Source: JAICYJ01 sp045806525 (GTDB lineage: Bacteria > Actinomycetota > Thermoleophilia > Gaiellales > JAICJC01). Taken from it: a stretch of 64,000 nucleotides of DNA. A model generated the notes under the pieces. The model did no database searches. It was not told the origin of the DNA and saw nothing but the letters and a program-made list of their open reading frames with translations. This document shows, one piece after another, positions 46,701 to 54,835 of this stretch. The first letter of the stretch is position 1, and each line of letters starts with the position of its first letter. Made by a program: the position numbers and the translations under genes. The stretch spans positions 10,102-74,101 of the forward strand of contig JBJMJD010000014.1 of NCBI GenBank assembly GCA_045806525.1, read 5' to 3'.

Positions 46701-46955
46701 GATGAACTTCTCGACCGTCCCGCCGAACGCGGCGGCGGCCTGCGACAGCTCGCTGTAGACATCAGCCAGCAGCGCGCGCAGATGCTCCGCGTCGACCCGC
46801 ATCGCCAGCTCGGTGGAACCGGCCAGGTCGGCGAACAGCACGGTGGCCAGCTTGCGCTCTTCGCCTCCCGCCGACTCCGGGGTCAGGGGCCGGCCACAGT
46901 TGGGACAGAAGCGCGCGCCGTCAGGCACGGCGCCGCCGCACGACGGGCAGGTCAA
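43713..46955 (-). CDS. Zinc ribbon-nucleotide cyclase-ATPase-TPR regulator
   Basis: About 1080 residues. Order: zinc ribbon (CPSCGGAVPDGARFCPNCG), class III nucleotide cyclase domain (LFADLAGSTELA, KFIGDAVMAVFG, LRIGIYTGVVVAGT), a STAND/AAA ATPase with Walker A VIGEPGIGKSR and Walker B VLVVLEDVHWAE, and a long C-terminal TPR-like helical array. Such proteins are abundant in Actinobacteria, probably soluble signal integrators; targets unknown. I take TTG at 46955, directly before the zinc ribbon; a GTG at 47042 in the same frame would add 29 residues without similarity and reach into the pepA promoter. Confidence 0.85.
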   Translation of the reverse strand: MTCPSCGGAVPDGARFCPNCGRPLTPESAGGEERKLATVLFADLAGSTELAMRVDAEHLRALLADVYSELSQAAAAFGGTVEKFIGDAVMAVFGVPQSHEDDPERAVRAALTMISRLTSVGRRHGVDCDLRIGIYTGVVVAGTTPGRDFLVTGEIVNLAARLQQAAEPGEVLIGEPTFRALEPIVRTMQPRSLVVKGRGGPVVAYAVAGLAPATAYRRRRSRGPFVGRTGELSLITSLVSRAVEHRRPHLITVIGEPGIGKSRLAEEVVIELQLQPQPPVVWLGRCLPYGEGGPYAPLSEVLLRAADIAGDAPREQARSQAELRLRALLGDGREREIDDVLRTAGLSGDDDPSPPPDDDFEDMGRGRDAWRLVLTALSGLQPVLVVLEDVHWAEPALLDLVESLATGDIRGPLVILCMARDDLLRARPDWGSGIRNATVVTLDAIEQSEMQRLAGALPSDDEDARQAVELAGGNPFFLEELLAMAAEGGDAMPLTVQGVIAARLDLLPVEEKRFMQRAAVIGRTFGDEELAVINPEGVHKRLIANLSRRDLLIALGSGWGFKHVLIRDVAYETMPRSERGRIHMQLARWLEDRRDAEPQTVAGHYASAVSLGTSEARPDAVRMLLRAASEARKVYAHGLALRQAGLAQSLANGERDRSLAAEAVGDAYWMAEQLDDALDAYGQALEHGHRAGLGEHDMARLSWKWVDLPTRWGGLHLRAAPTREAIEAEIDEGLRNALSADASVLQARLLVAKALVVWRFEHTDPPQEQALEVADQALAIAERLERSGPLVISAALDARATLLVALRRFEEASEAFERRMSLIRSIAFREEQMDICAATARHRTALGDYAGAVAAADLADELVAGGDRRWVAYPARTRVEAYFYWDRWDDALRAHDSFLEVFRQDGPGRRLNVPGLVGGVAAAVHLLRGQNERADTIERRIGRVPAQFDLIVAHALLGAGEPQLALERVASVPFSRIWVLAVTAEAQAALGRWDDLDETLATVDALSGSDQLPRAVAQIDRARGLAGDELALARAEAGFRRLGCVFEQARCLELMGRVGEARAVYERVGAEPALGRCASR

Positions 46956-47053
46956 ACCGGGTGCCTGGTGCTGCGCCTGTCCACGACGATGGGTCCCATG
47001 AGGGCCGTAGGATACCCTTGCGCGGTTCCCTCTCCCGACCACAGCGAGGACCC

Positions 47054-48559
47054 ATGAAGATCTCCACCTCCACGGCAGCGCCGGCGACGGCCAACGTCGA
47101 CATGCTGGCCGTTGCCGTCGCCAAGCCGGTCGCGCTGGAGGGTGCCGTCGCGGAGCTCGATCGCGCGCTTGGCGGCACCATCGGGCGGCTGGTGAAAGCC
47201 GGCGAGATCCGCGGCGCGGCCGGACAGGTGACCGTGCTGCACACCGAGGGACAGGGCGTGCGCGCGCGCCGGGTGGCCGTGGTCGGCCTCGGCAAGCGGC
47301 CGACGGCCGACTCCGAGTCGGTGCGAAACGCCGCCGGCGCTGCCGCCCGCAGCCTGGCCGGCGTGCGCGGCCGCACGCTTGCGTTCGTGCTGGACGGACT
47401 GCCAGTGGACGCCGACGTGGCGGCCCGTTGCGTCGTCGACGGCGCCGTCATCGGCAGCTACCGGTTCGACCGCTTCAAGACGTCGAAGACGGCCGACCGG
47501 CCGAAGCCGCCCACCGGGCTGGTGCTGCTGTCGCAGGAGCGCGCCGCGGGCGCGGCAGGCCGCCGTGCCGCGGTGGCGGCAGAAGCCGTCAACCGCGCCC
47601 GCGACCTGCAGCACATGCCCCCCAACCTGCTCGGCCCGGAGCAGTTGGCGGAGCGTGCCCGTGCCATCGCAGCCGCTCACCCGACCATGCGGGTCGAGGT
47701 CTGGGACGAGAAGAAGATCGCGGCCCGAGGGATGGGAGCGTTCGCCGCCGTCGCCCAGGCCTCCAGCCGCCCGGCCCGGCTGATCGTGCTCCGCCACACC
47801 CCGCGCAGCACCGCCCGGACCGCCCGCGACGTGGTGCTCGGCATGGTCGGCAAGGGGCTCACGTTCGACAGCGGCGGCTACTCGCTGAAGCCTGCCACCG
47901 CGATGACCGGGATGAAGTTCGACATGTCGGGCGCCGCGGCGGTGCTGGAGGCGTCGGACGCGATCGCCCAGCTGCAGCTCCCGCTGAAGTTCATCTCGGT
48001 GGTGGGCTCCACCGAGAACATGATCGACACCAACGCCATGCGGGTCGACGACGTTGTCACGGCCGCCAACGGAAAGACGATCGAGATCACCAACACCGAT
48101 GCCGAGGGGCGGCTGGTGCTGGCCGACTGCCTGCACCATGCACGCTCCCTGGGCGCGACGCACGTGGTCGACCTGGCCACGCTCACGGGCGGTGTCGTCG
48201 TCGCGCTGGGCGACTACCACGCCGGCCTGATGGGCCGCGACCAGGAGTGGGTCGACCGCATCATGAACGCGGGCGAGCGGGCCGGCGAGCACACCTGGCA
48301 GCTGCCGCTGCACGAGACCTACAAGCGCCTGTTCCGCTCCGACATCGCCGACATGGCGAACTCGTCGACGATGCGGATGGCGCAGGCGCCCTACGCCGGT
48401 CAGTTTCTTCAGGAGTTCGCCGGCGACGGACCCTGGGCGCACCTGGACATCGCCGGCACGGCCGACCTCGCGCGCTCGCGCGGCGACTACGTCGGCAAGG
48501 GCGGCAGCGGGTTCGGCGTGCGGCTGCTCGTCGAACTGGCCGAGGCGCTCTGCGGATGA
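47054..48559 (+). CDS. pepA: Leucyl aminopeptidase (M17)
   Basis: Removes N-terminal residues from peptides with two metal ions. 501 residues: N-terminal regulatory domain, then the catalytic domain with GKGLTFDSGGYSLKP, KFDMSGAAAVL and NTDAEGRLVLADCL supplying metal and catalytic residues. ATG at 47054 follows GCGAGGACCC, a good Shine-Dalgarno. ATGA overlap with the acyl-CoA dehydrogenase gene. Confidence 0.96.
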   Translation: MKISTSTAAPATANVDMLAVAVAKPVALEGAVAELDRALGGTIGRLVKAGEIRGAAGQVTVLHTEGQGVRARRVAVVGLGKRPTADSESVRNAAGAAARSLAGVRGRTLAFVLDGLPVDADVAARCVVDGAVIGSYRFDRFKTSKTADRPKPPTGLVLLSQERAAGAAGRRAAVAAEAVNRARDLQHMPPNLLGPEQLAERARAIAAAHPTMRVEVWDEKKIAARGMGAFAAVAQASSRPARLIVLRHTPRSTARTARDVVLGMVGKGLTFDSGGYSLKPATAMTGMKFDMSGAAAVLEASDAIAQLQLPLKFISVVGSTENMIDTNAMRVDDVVTAANGKTIEITNTDAEGRLVLADCLHHARSLGATHVVDLATLTGGVVVALGDYHAGLMGRDQEWVDRIMNAGERAGEHTWQLPLHETYKRLFRSDIADMANSSTMRMAQAPYAGQFLQEFAGDGPWAHLDIAGTADLARSRGDYVGKGGSGFGVRLLVELAEALCG

Positions 48560-49695
48560 CGCTGGGCTATGACCTGTCCGACGAGCACGCGCAGCTCCGA
48601 GAGACGGTGCGCGCCTTCGCCGAGGGCCGGCTGGCGCCGGTCGCAGAAGAGCTCGACCGCGAGGGCCGGTTTCCGGCCGAGCTGGTGGAGGCGGCGGCGG
48701 AGCTGGGGCTGCTCGGCATCCCGCTGCCGGAGGCCGCGGGCGGATCCGGCTTCGACACGGTCGCCTACGCGATCGCGATCGAGGAGCTGGCGCGCGTCGA
48801 CAGCTCCTTCGCGATCACGGTGGCCGCGCACACCTCGCTAGGCACGATGCCGATCCACCTGTTCGGCAGCGAGCAGCAGAAGCAGCGCTGGCTCGAAGAC
48901 CTGGCCTCCGGCCGCGGTCTGGGCGCGTTCGGGCTGACCGAGGCGGGCGCCGGTTCGGACGCCGGCGCCACGCGCACCACCGCGCGGCTCGACGGCGGCG
49001 AGTGGGTGATCGACGGTTCGAAGATGTTCATCACCAATGCCGGCACGGCGTTGTCGAAGCTGGTGACGATCACCGCGCGCACGGGGCCCGACGAGGTATC
49101 GAACATCGTGGTTGAGAACGGCACGGCCGGCTACGACCAGTCGCCACCGCTGAAGAAGATGGGCTGGCGCTCGTCGGACACGCGGGAGCTTACGTTCACG
49201 GGCTGCCGGGTGCCGGAGCAGAACCTGCTGGGGCCGCGCGGCGACGGCTTCCGGCAGTTCCTCGAGATCCTGGACGGCGGCCGCATCAGCGTGGCGGCGC
49301 TGGGGCTGGGCATGGCCCAGGGCGCCTTCGAGCTGGGGCTCGGCTACGCCCGTCAGCGCGAGCAGTTCGGGCGCCCGATCGGGTCGTTCCAGGCGATCCA
49401 GTTCAAGCTGGCCGACATGGCCACCGAGGTCGAGGCGGCCCGCAACCTGGTCTACAAGTCGGCCTGGCTGAAGGATCAGGGCAGGCCGTTCGCGCAGCAG
49501 GCCGCGATCGCCAAGCTGTACACCGGCGAGCTGGCCCGCCGCGCCTGCAACGAGTCGCTCCAGATCCACGGCGGCTACGGGTTCATGGACGAGTACCCGA
49601 TCAGCCGCTTCTACCGCGACGCGAAGGTGCTCGAGATCGGTGAGGGCACGAACGAGGTGCAACGACTGGTGATCGCCCGCGGCCTGGGTCTGTGA
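48556..49695 (+). CDS. Acyl-CoA dehydrogenase
   Basis: FAD-dependent alpha,beta-oxidation of an acyl-CoA; electrons go to ETF. 379 residues. Family motifs: GLTEAGAGSDAGATRTTA, ITNAG, RREQFG-like YARQREQFGRPIGSFQ and the C-terminal HGGYGFMDEYP. The catalytic Glu is in the usual short/medium-chain position (EIGEGTNEVQRL), so it is unlikely to be isovaleryl-CoA dehydrogenase. The ATG overlaps the pepA stop. Confidence 0.93.
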   Translation: MTLGYDLSDEHAQLRETVRAFAEGRLAPVAEELDREGRFPAELVEAAAELGLLGIPLPEAAGGSGFDTVAYAIAIEELARVDSSFAITVAAHTSLGTMPIHLFGSEQQKQRWLEDLASGRGLGAFGLTEAGAGSDAGATRTTARLDGGEWVIDGSKMFITNAGTALSKLVTITARTGPDEVSNIVVENGTAGYDQSPPLKKMGWRSSDTRELTFTGCRVPEQNLLGPRGDGFRQFLEILDGGRISVAALGLGMAQGAFELGLGYARQREQFGRPIGSFQAIQFKLADMATEVEAARNLVYKSAWLKDQGRPFAQQAAIAKLYTGELARRACNESLQIHGGYGFMDEYPISRFYRDAKVLEIGEGTNEVQRLVIARGLGL

Positions 49696-50225
49696 GCGTC
49701 CAGCAGTCGCTGATCGTCGGCGGCGTCGTGCTGGCGGTGGCGGTGGTGCTGGGCACGATCGTGGCGCGGCTGGTGCCGACCGGGTTCTGGCGTCGCAACG
49801 CCGAGGACCTCGGCATCATCCTGGGCTGCGCCTCCGCTCCGCTGGCGCTGCTGGCACGGTTCACGCACCACCGGTCGTGGCCGTACGCGGCGGTGATCGC
49901 GATCGCCTACGGCGGCTTCTACCTGATCCGGATGCGCCAGCTGCGAAACGCGGACCGCGATGGAGTGCGGCGGCTGCTGGGCCTCCACAAGGACGCCAGC
50001 TACGGCGAGGTGCTGCAGCAGGTCGAGCGGATCGAGCCGCGCCCGGTCACGACGACCGGGCAGGTGGTGCTGGTCGTGGCGGCCGTCGCCACGCTGGCGC
50101 TGGGCGTCATCATCGATCAGTTCACGGCGGCGCTTGCCGGCGTGGCGCTGGGGGTCGCGGAGGGCACCGTGCGCTCGACCTACCGGCGGTCGCTGAGCGC
50201 CAAGGTGCGCCGGATCGGCCACTGA
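49692..50225 (+). CDS. Membrane protein of unknown function
   Basis: 177 residues, not recognised. About five hydrophobic segments: two at the N-terminus (LIVGGVVLAVAVVLGTIVA; IILGCASAPLALLA), one at about 62-80, and a pair near 125-160. The central soluble piece, DGVRRLLGLHKDASYGEVLQQVE, resembles a small helical repeat of amphipathic type. GTG overlaps the acyl-CoA dehydrogenase stop (GTGA), so it is co-translated with it; no functional link is known. Confidence 0.75.
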   Translation: MSVQQSLIVGGVVLAVAVVLGTIVARLVPTGFWRRNAEDLGIILGCASAPLALLARFTHHRSWPYAAVIAIAYGGFYLIRMRQLRNADRDGVRRLLGLHKDASYGEVLQQVERIEPRPVTTTGQVVLVVAAVATLALGVIIDQFTAALAGVALGVAEGTVRSTYRRSLSAKVRRIGH

Positions 50226-50227
50226 CC

Positions 50228-51430
50228 TCAGCGCATGCGGGTGACGGGATACCCGTTGCTGCGCACGAGCGCCACGATCTGCTCGGCATGGCCCTCGTCC
50301 CGGGTCTCCAGAATCAGCTCGATGCCTGTCTCGGCAACGGCCACCTCGACGCTCTCACGGTGGTGGCTTACGACCAGGATGTTGACGTGGGCGTCGGCGA
50401 TCAGCTTCAGCAGCTCCATCAGCTGGCCGGGCCGGTCGATCAGGCGGGTGCGGATCACGAGGTAGCGGCCCTGGTTGGTGAGGCCGAAGCGGATCACCTG
50501 CATCAGCAGCGGCGTGTCGATGTTGCCTCCCGACAGGACGGCGACCACCTTGCGACCGCTCACGCGGCCGGCCAGGATCGCCGCCAGCCCGACCGCGCCG
50601 GCACCCTCGACCACGGTCTTGGAGCGCTCCAGCAGGTGCACCATCGTCTGGCCGATCTCGGCATCGGTGACCGTCACGACGTCGTCGACCAGCTCGCGCA
50701 CGAGCGGGAAGGTGACCTCGCCAGGGCGCTTGACGGCGATGCCGTCGGCGATAGTCGTGGTCTGATGCACAGGCTCGATCTCACCCTTCTCGAGCGAGCT
50801 GACGTAGGGTGCGCACCCGGCCGCCTCGACGCCGATCACGCGCACCTGTGGATGCAGGGCCTTGACGGCACTGGCAACGCCGGACAGCAGGCCCCCGCCG
50901 CCCAGCGGCACCACCACCGTGTCGACGTCGGGCACATCCTCGATGATCTCCAGGCCGACGGTGCCCTGCCCGGCGATCACGGCCTCGTCGTCGAACGGAT
51001 GCACCAGCGTCATGCCGCTCTCGGCGGCCTCCGCGCGGGCCGCCGCGAGCGCGTCATCGACGCTGTCCCCCACCAGCTCCACGCGTGCGCCGTAGCCCTC
51101 CGTGGCGCCCACCTTCGCCAGCGACGCGGCCCCCGGCATGAAGACGGTGGCGCCCACCCCGGCCGATCGGGCCGCGAACGCGACCGCCTGGGCATGGTTC
51201 CCGGCCGACGGCGCGATCACCCCGGCGGCGCGCTGCGACTCGGACAGCGAGCGCAGCTTGGTGTAGGCGCCGCGGATCTTGAACGATCCGGTGCGCTGCT
51301 GGTTCTCGTGCTTGAGGAACACCTCACATCCGGCCCACTGGGAGAAGGTCTGCGACCGGTACACCGGCGTGTGGTGGGCGACGCCGCGCAGGTTCTCGGC
51401 GGCCTCGCGGATGTCGTCCAGGGGGATCAT
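50228..51430 (-). CDS. ilvA: Threonine ammonia-lyase with C-terminal ACT domain
   Basis: Deaminates threonine to 2-oxobutyrate, first step to isoleucine or a catabolic route. 400 residues: PLP fold type II with the lysine in TGSFKIRGA, SAGNHAQ and the GGGGL phosphate loop, then an ACT domain (about 325-400, RLIDRPGQLMELLKLI). One ACT domain, unlike the two-domain E. coli IlvA, so allostery may be by branched-chain amino acids or none. Ends three bases from the membrane-protein gene, convergently. Confidence 0.93.
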   Translation of the reverse strand: MIPLDDIREAAENLRGVAHHTPVYRSQTFSQWAGCEVFLKHENQQRTGSFKIRGAYTKLRSLSESQRAAGVIAPSAGNHAQAVAFAARSAGVGATVFMPGAASLAKVGATEGYGARVELVGDSVDDALAAARAEAAESGMTLVHPFDDEAVIAGQGTVGLEIIEDVPDVDTVVVPLGGGGLLSGVASAVKALHPQVRVIGVEAAGCAPYVSSLEKGEIEPVHQTTTIADGIAVKRPGEVTFPLVRELVDDVVTVTDAEIGQTMVHLLERSKTVVEGAGAVGLAAILAGRVSGRKVVAVLSGGNIDTPLLMQVIRFGLTNQGRYLVIRTRLIDRPGQLMELLKLIADAHVNILVVSHHRESVEVAVAETGIELILETRDEGHAEQIVALVRSNGYPVTRMR

Positions 51431-51478
51431 GAGAACCGCGAAGGCTATCGGGTCGCGCAGCGCGGCGCGCTCAGCAAG

Positions 51479-51484
51479 TAAGCT
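51479..51484 (+). promoter_or_regulatory. -10 box TAAGCT of ppa
   Basis: TAAGCT, six bases (CGCACC), then the GTG start of ppa; no Shine-Dalgarno. Confidence 0.6.
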
Positions 51485-51490
51485 CGCACC

Positions 51491-52000
51491 GTGGCCGGCG
51501 ACCCCGCACAGCCCCCGCTCTACGCCCTCGTCGAGATCCCCAAGGGCAGCCGCAACAAGTACGAGTACGACCCCGCGCTGGGCCGCATGGTGCTCGACCG
51601 TACGCTCTGGACGAGCGTTGTCTACCCAGCCGACTACGGGTACCTGATGGATACGCTTGGGCGCGACGGCGACCCGGTGGACGCGGTGGTGCTGGTGGCG
51701 TCGCCGACGTTCCCGGGGTGCGTGATCCCGGTGGAGCCGATCGGCGTCTTCGAGATGACCGACGAGAAGGGCGAGGACGACAAGGTGCTGTGCGTGCCGT
51801 TCAAGGACCCGACCTGGAGCCACATGCACGACATCACCGACATCCGCGACTCGCTGCTGGACGAGATCGCACACTTCTTCGACGTCTACAAGGACCTCGA
51901 GCACGGCGCCGACACGGTGGTCGGCGGCTGGCACGGTCGCAGCTACGCGGACGAGATCATCGCGGAGGGACGCGCGGCGTTCGCAGCCGCTCCTCGCTAG
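51491..52000 (+). CDS. ppa: Inorganic pyrophosphatase
   Basis: Hydrolyses pyrophosphate from biosynthesis. 169 residues, family I. VEIPKGSRNKYEYD near the N-terminus and the metal signature DGDPVDAVVL are conserved, as are the downstream KDLE residues. GTG start decided by a TAAGCT box six bases upstream, so a leaderless mRNA. Its TAG stop shares the CTAG palindrome with the stop of meaB on the other strand. Confidence 0.97.
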   Translation: MAGDPAQPPLYALVEIPKGSRNKYEYDPALGRMVLDRTLWTSVVYPADYGYLMDTLGRDGDPVDAVVLVASPTFPGCVIPVEPIGVFEMTDEKGEDDKVLCVPFKDPTWSHMHDITDIRDSLLDEIAHFFDVYKDLEHGADTVVGGWHGRSYADEIIAEGRAAFAAAPR

Positions 52001-52968
52001 CCGCCCAGCTTCAGCACCCGCGCCGCGATCTCCCTGGTGGCCGTGAGCGGATCCAGCTCGCGGGCGTGGACGCGGTCGAGCAACCGGCGCACCTCGGCGT
52101 CGCCTTCGACCGCCTGGCTGAGGCGCCGGCGCGCCTGTGCCACGGCCACCGCCACCACCTCGTGCTCGATGCTGCGGCGGCGGCGCTGCTCGAGCCCGCC
52201 GTCGCGCTCCAGGAACGCCCGGTGCTCGAGCACCGCTTCCCAAAGCTCGGCGACGCCCTCGCCGCGGATCGCCTCGGTCTCGACGATCGGCGGCTTCCAC
52301 GGCCGGTCGCGGTCGAGCGAGAGAATCGAGCGGATCTCGCTGCGCATGGTGCGCGCGGCAGGGTGGTCGGCCTTGTTGATGACGATCACGTCGGGGATCT
52401 CCATCACGCCGGCTTTGAGCGCCTGCACGGAGTCGCCCGAACCGGGCATCAACACCAGCACGACAGTGTCGGCGATGGTGGCGACGTCCACCTCGCTCTG
52501 GCCGACGCCGACCGTCTCCAGCAACAGCACGTCCTTGCCGGAGGCGTCCAGCACCAGCAGCGCCTGCAGCGTGGCCTCGGAGATCCCGCCCAGGTGGCCG
52601 CGGGTAGACATCGAGCGGATGAACACCCCGGCGTCGAGGAAGTGGTCACTGAGCCTGATCCGGTCGCCCAGCACGGCGCCGTGCGAGAACGGGCTGGACG
52701 GATCGACCGACACCATGCCGACGGTCTTCTGGTCGCTGCGAAGCAGCGTCACCAGCGATGACAACAGGCTCGACTTGCCGACGCCGGGCGGCCCGGTGAA
52801 ACCCGCCACCAGCGCGCTGCCTGTGTGCGGGTAGATCTCGCGCACGAGCTCGTAGGCCAGCTCGTCGCGGTTCTCGACGAGCGTGATGGCGCGGGCCACA
52901 GCCCGCTTCTCACCGGCCAGCACGCCGGCCTGGAGCGCCGGTAGGTCGAAGTCGCGGCGGCCGCTCAT
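51997..52968 (-). CDS. meaB: MeaB-type GTPase, chaperone of B12-dependent mutases
   Basis: G3E-family GTPase that protects and reloads adenosylcobalamin mutases. 323 residues; Walker A GPPGVGKSSLL, ETVGVGQSE as switch region and NKAD for guanine specificity, plus the dimerisation tail (about 250-323). The mutase it serves may be the one at 19433-21816, since no other is in the window. ATGA-type junction with hisC upstream. Confidence 0.95.
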   Translation of the reverse strand: MSGRRDFDLPALQAGVLAGEKRAVARAITLVENRDELAYELVREIYPHTGSALVAGFTGPPGVGKSSLLSSLVTLLRSDQKTVGMVSVDPSSPFSHGAVLGDRIRLSDHFLDAGVFIRSMSTRGHLGGISEATLQALLVLDASGKDVLLLETVGVGQSEVDVATIADTVVLVLMPGSGDSVQALKAGVMEIPDVIVINKADHPAARTMRSEIRSILSLDRDRPWKPPIVETEAIRGEGVAELWEAVLEHRAFLERDGGLEQRRRRSIEHEVVAVAVAQARRRLSQAVEGDAEVRRLLDRVHARELDPLTATREIAARVLKLGG

Positions 52969-54047
52969 GCCGGCTGCAGCGACCTGTCGAGAGCCGTCAG
53001 GAAGGCGTCGTTCTCATCCGGTAGGCCGACGGTGACGCGCACGCAGGAGGGTGCGCCGAACGCGGCCAGGGGGCGCACGATCACGCCCTCGCGCTCGAGA
53101 CGGTCGGCCAGAGCGGCCCCGTCCCCGACCTCTGCGCAGACGAAGTTGGCGGCGGCCGGATAGAGCCTTACTCCGCGGGCGCCCAGCTCGTGCTCCAGCC
53201 GCCGCCGCTCGACCTCGTTCTCGCCACGGCGGCGCTCCAGCTCCGTCTCGTCGTCCAGGCTGGCGACAGCCGCGACCTGCGCCAGCTCGGAGACGTCGAA
53301 GGGGCCGCGAACCTTGCCCAGCTCGGCAACGACCGGCGCAGGTGCGACGCCGTAGCCGATGCGCAGCCCGGCCAGGCCGTAGATCTTGGAGAAGGTGCGC
53401 AGCACGACCACGTTGGGCCGGCTGGCATGGGCGGCGATCGCGTCGACGTGGGCGGGGTCGGTGACGTACTCGTGGTAGGCGGAGTCGATCACGACCAGCA
53501 CCCGGTCCGGCACGGCGTCGAGGAACGCGGCCAGGGCGTCGCCCGAGACGATGCCACCGGTGGGATTGTTGGGGCTGCAGACGTAGGCGATGCGGGTGGC
53601 GGCCGTGACGGCCGCGACCATCGCCTCGAGGTCGTAGCTGCCGTCGCGCAGCGGCACCGTGACCGGCGTTGCGCCCATCTTGACGGCGCTCAGGCGATAG
53701 CTGACGAACGACGGCCAGCCCATCAGCACCTCGTCGCCGGGGCGCAGGTAGGCCAGCGCCAGGTTCGCGATCACGGCATCGGCGCCGTTGCCGGCGGCCA
53801 CGCGGTCAGGTGTCAGGCCGTGGCGAGCGGCCAGGCGCTCGAGCAGCTCGGCGCCGGCTTCCGGGTAGCGGTTGAGGCCCGGGATCGCGGCCGCGAGGGC
53901 CTCGGCTGTGGCCGGGAACGGCCCGCGTGGGCCCTCGTTGGATCCCAGCTTGACGATGCGCTCGAGGCCGTGCTCTCGCCGCAGCGCCGACGCCGGTTTG
54001 CCTGGCTGATACGGCCTCAGGTCTGCGATCTCGGGGCGTGCCTGCAC
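52965..54047 (-). CDS. hisC: Histidinol-phosphate aminotransferase
   Basis: PLP transaminase of histidine biosynthesis, possibly also aromatic amino acids. 360 residues: LGSNEGPRGP at the N-terminus, NNPTGG, and the PLP lysine in RTFSKIYGLAGLRIGYG. GTG at 54047 is favoured because a TACTGT box lies eight bases upstream; the TTG at 54065 is possible but overlaps that box. Alone here, without other his genes. Confidence 0.9.
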   Translation of the reverse strand: MQARPEIADLRPYQPGKPASALRREHGLERIVKLGSNEGPRGPFPATAEALAAAIPGLNRYPEAGAELLERLAARHGLTPDRVAAGNGADAVIANLALAYLRPGDEVLMGWPSFVSYRLSAVKMGATPVTVPLRDGSYDLEAMVAAVTAATRIAYVCSPNNPTGGIVSGDALAAFLDAVPDRVLVVIDSAYHEYVTDPAHVDAIAAHASRPNVVVLRTFSKIYGLAGLRIGYGVAPAPVVAELGKVRGPFDVSELAQVAAVASLDDETELERRRGENEVERRRLEHELGARGVRLYPAAANFVCAEVGDGAALADRLEREGVIVRPLAAFGAPSCVRVTVGLPDENDAFLTALDRSLQPA

Positions 54048-54054
54048 GGGCGGG

Positions 54055-54061
54055 TACAGTA
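54055..54061. promoter_or_regulatory. Symmetric divergent -10 element between hisC and the Lon-domain gene
   Basis: The palindrome GGTACAGTACC reads TACAGT on the plus strand (12 bases before ATG 54073) and TACTGT on the minus strand (8 bases before GTG 54047). Only 25 bases separate the two start codons, so one site must serve both directions. Confidence 0.55.
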
Positions 54062-54072
54062 CCAACCTGCTG

Positions 54073-54690
54073 ATGGCCACCCGCGAGATCGGCATCTTTG
54101 CGCTGCCCACCGTGCTCGTCCCGGGCGAGCGCATGCCGCTCCACGTGTTCGAGGAGCGGTACAAGCAGCTGATCGGTGAGTGCCTCGACCTGGATCGGGA
54201 CTTCCTGCTGCTGTACGCGGACGAGGGCGGGACGCGCGAGCTGGGCTGCGCGGCGCACGTCGAGCAGGTGCTGGAACGGTTCGAGGACGGCAGGATGAAC
54301 ATCATGGTCGAGGGCACGGAGGTGCTGCGGGTGGTGGAGATGACCCGGGGCCAGACGTACACGACGGCGATGGCGGACACGGCGGATGATGATCTCAGCA
54401 CGGGCGAGGAGACGGAGCCCGTGATGGAGCTGTTCCGGCAGATCGCAAGCGCGGGCGGCGGTGACCCGGAGGAGGATCTGACCGCGAGCGGCCAGCCGCT
54501 CAGCTACGCGATCATGGCACGGGTCGACTTCCCGGCCGACGAGAAGCAGCGGGTGCTGGAGCTGCGTACCGAGTCATCGCGGCTGCTGGCGATCATCGAC
54601 CTGCTGGCGCGCGGGCTGCAGGCGCTGGCCCAGATCGAGCAGATCCGCGAGCGGGCGCAGACCAACGGCAAGGTCCCGCACGGCGAGTAG
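54073..54690 (+). CDS. Lon N-terminal (substrate-binding) domain protein
   Basis: 205 residues, matching the LON substrate-binding domain alone, without ATPase or protease parts. Strand-rich beginning IGIFALPTVLVPGERMPLHVFEERYK, then GCAAHVEQVLERFEDGRMNIMVEG, then helices. Such stand-alone domains occur widely; function unknown, perhaps protein binding. Ends in two stop codons in a row (TAGTAA). Confidence 0.85.
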   Translation: MATREIGIFALPTVLVPGERMPLHVFEERYKQLIGECLDLDRDFLLLYADEGGTRELGCAAHVEQVLERFEDGRMNIMVEGTEVLRVVEMTRGQTYTTAMADTADDDLSTGEETEPVMELFRQIASAGGGDPEEDLTASGQPLSYAIMARVDFPADEKQRVLELRTESSRLLAIIDLLARGLQALAQIEQIRERAQTNGKVPHGE

Positions 54691-54835
54691 TAAGCGCGGG
54701 CTGCTGAAGCACCCGCTGGCGGCGCTCGCGGCCGCGAACTGTCTGTACGCGGGGGCGTTTCCGGCAAGCGAGGTCGCGCTGCGCACGATCGGGCCGCTGA
54801 CGCTGACGGGGCTGCGGTTCGCGATCGCGGCGCTG

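Noticed and set aside
47428..48555. N-terminal extension of the acyl-CoA dehydrogenase frame
   Set aside because: The frame is open but lies out of phase inside pepA; the ATG at 48556 with ATGA overlap gives the normal protein length.
48556..49695. Assignment as isovaleryl-CoA dehydrogenase for the leucine operon
   Set aside because: Catalytic Glu is in the short/medium-chain position near the C-terminus, not the alternative site used by isovaleryl-CoA dehydrogenase.
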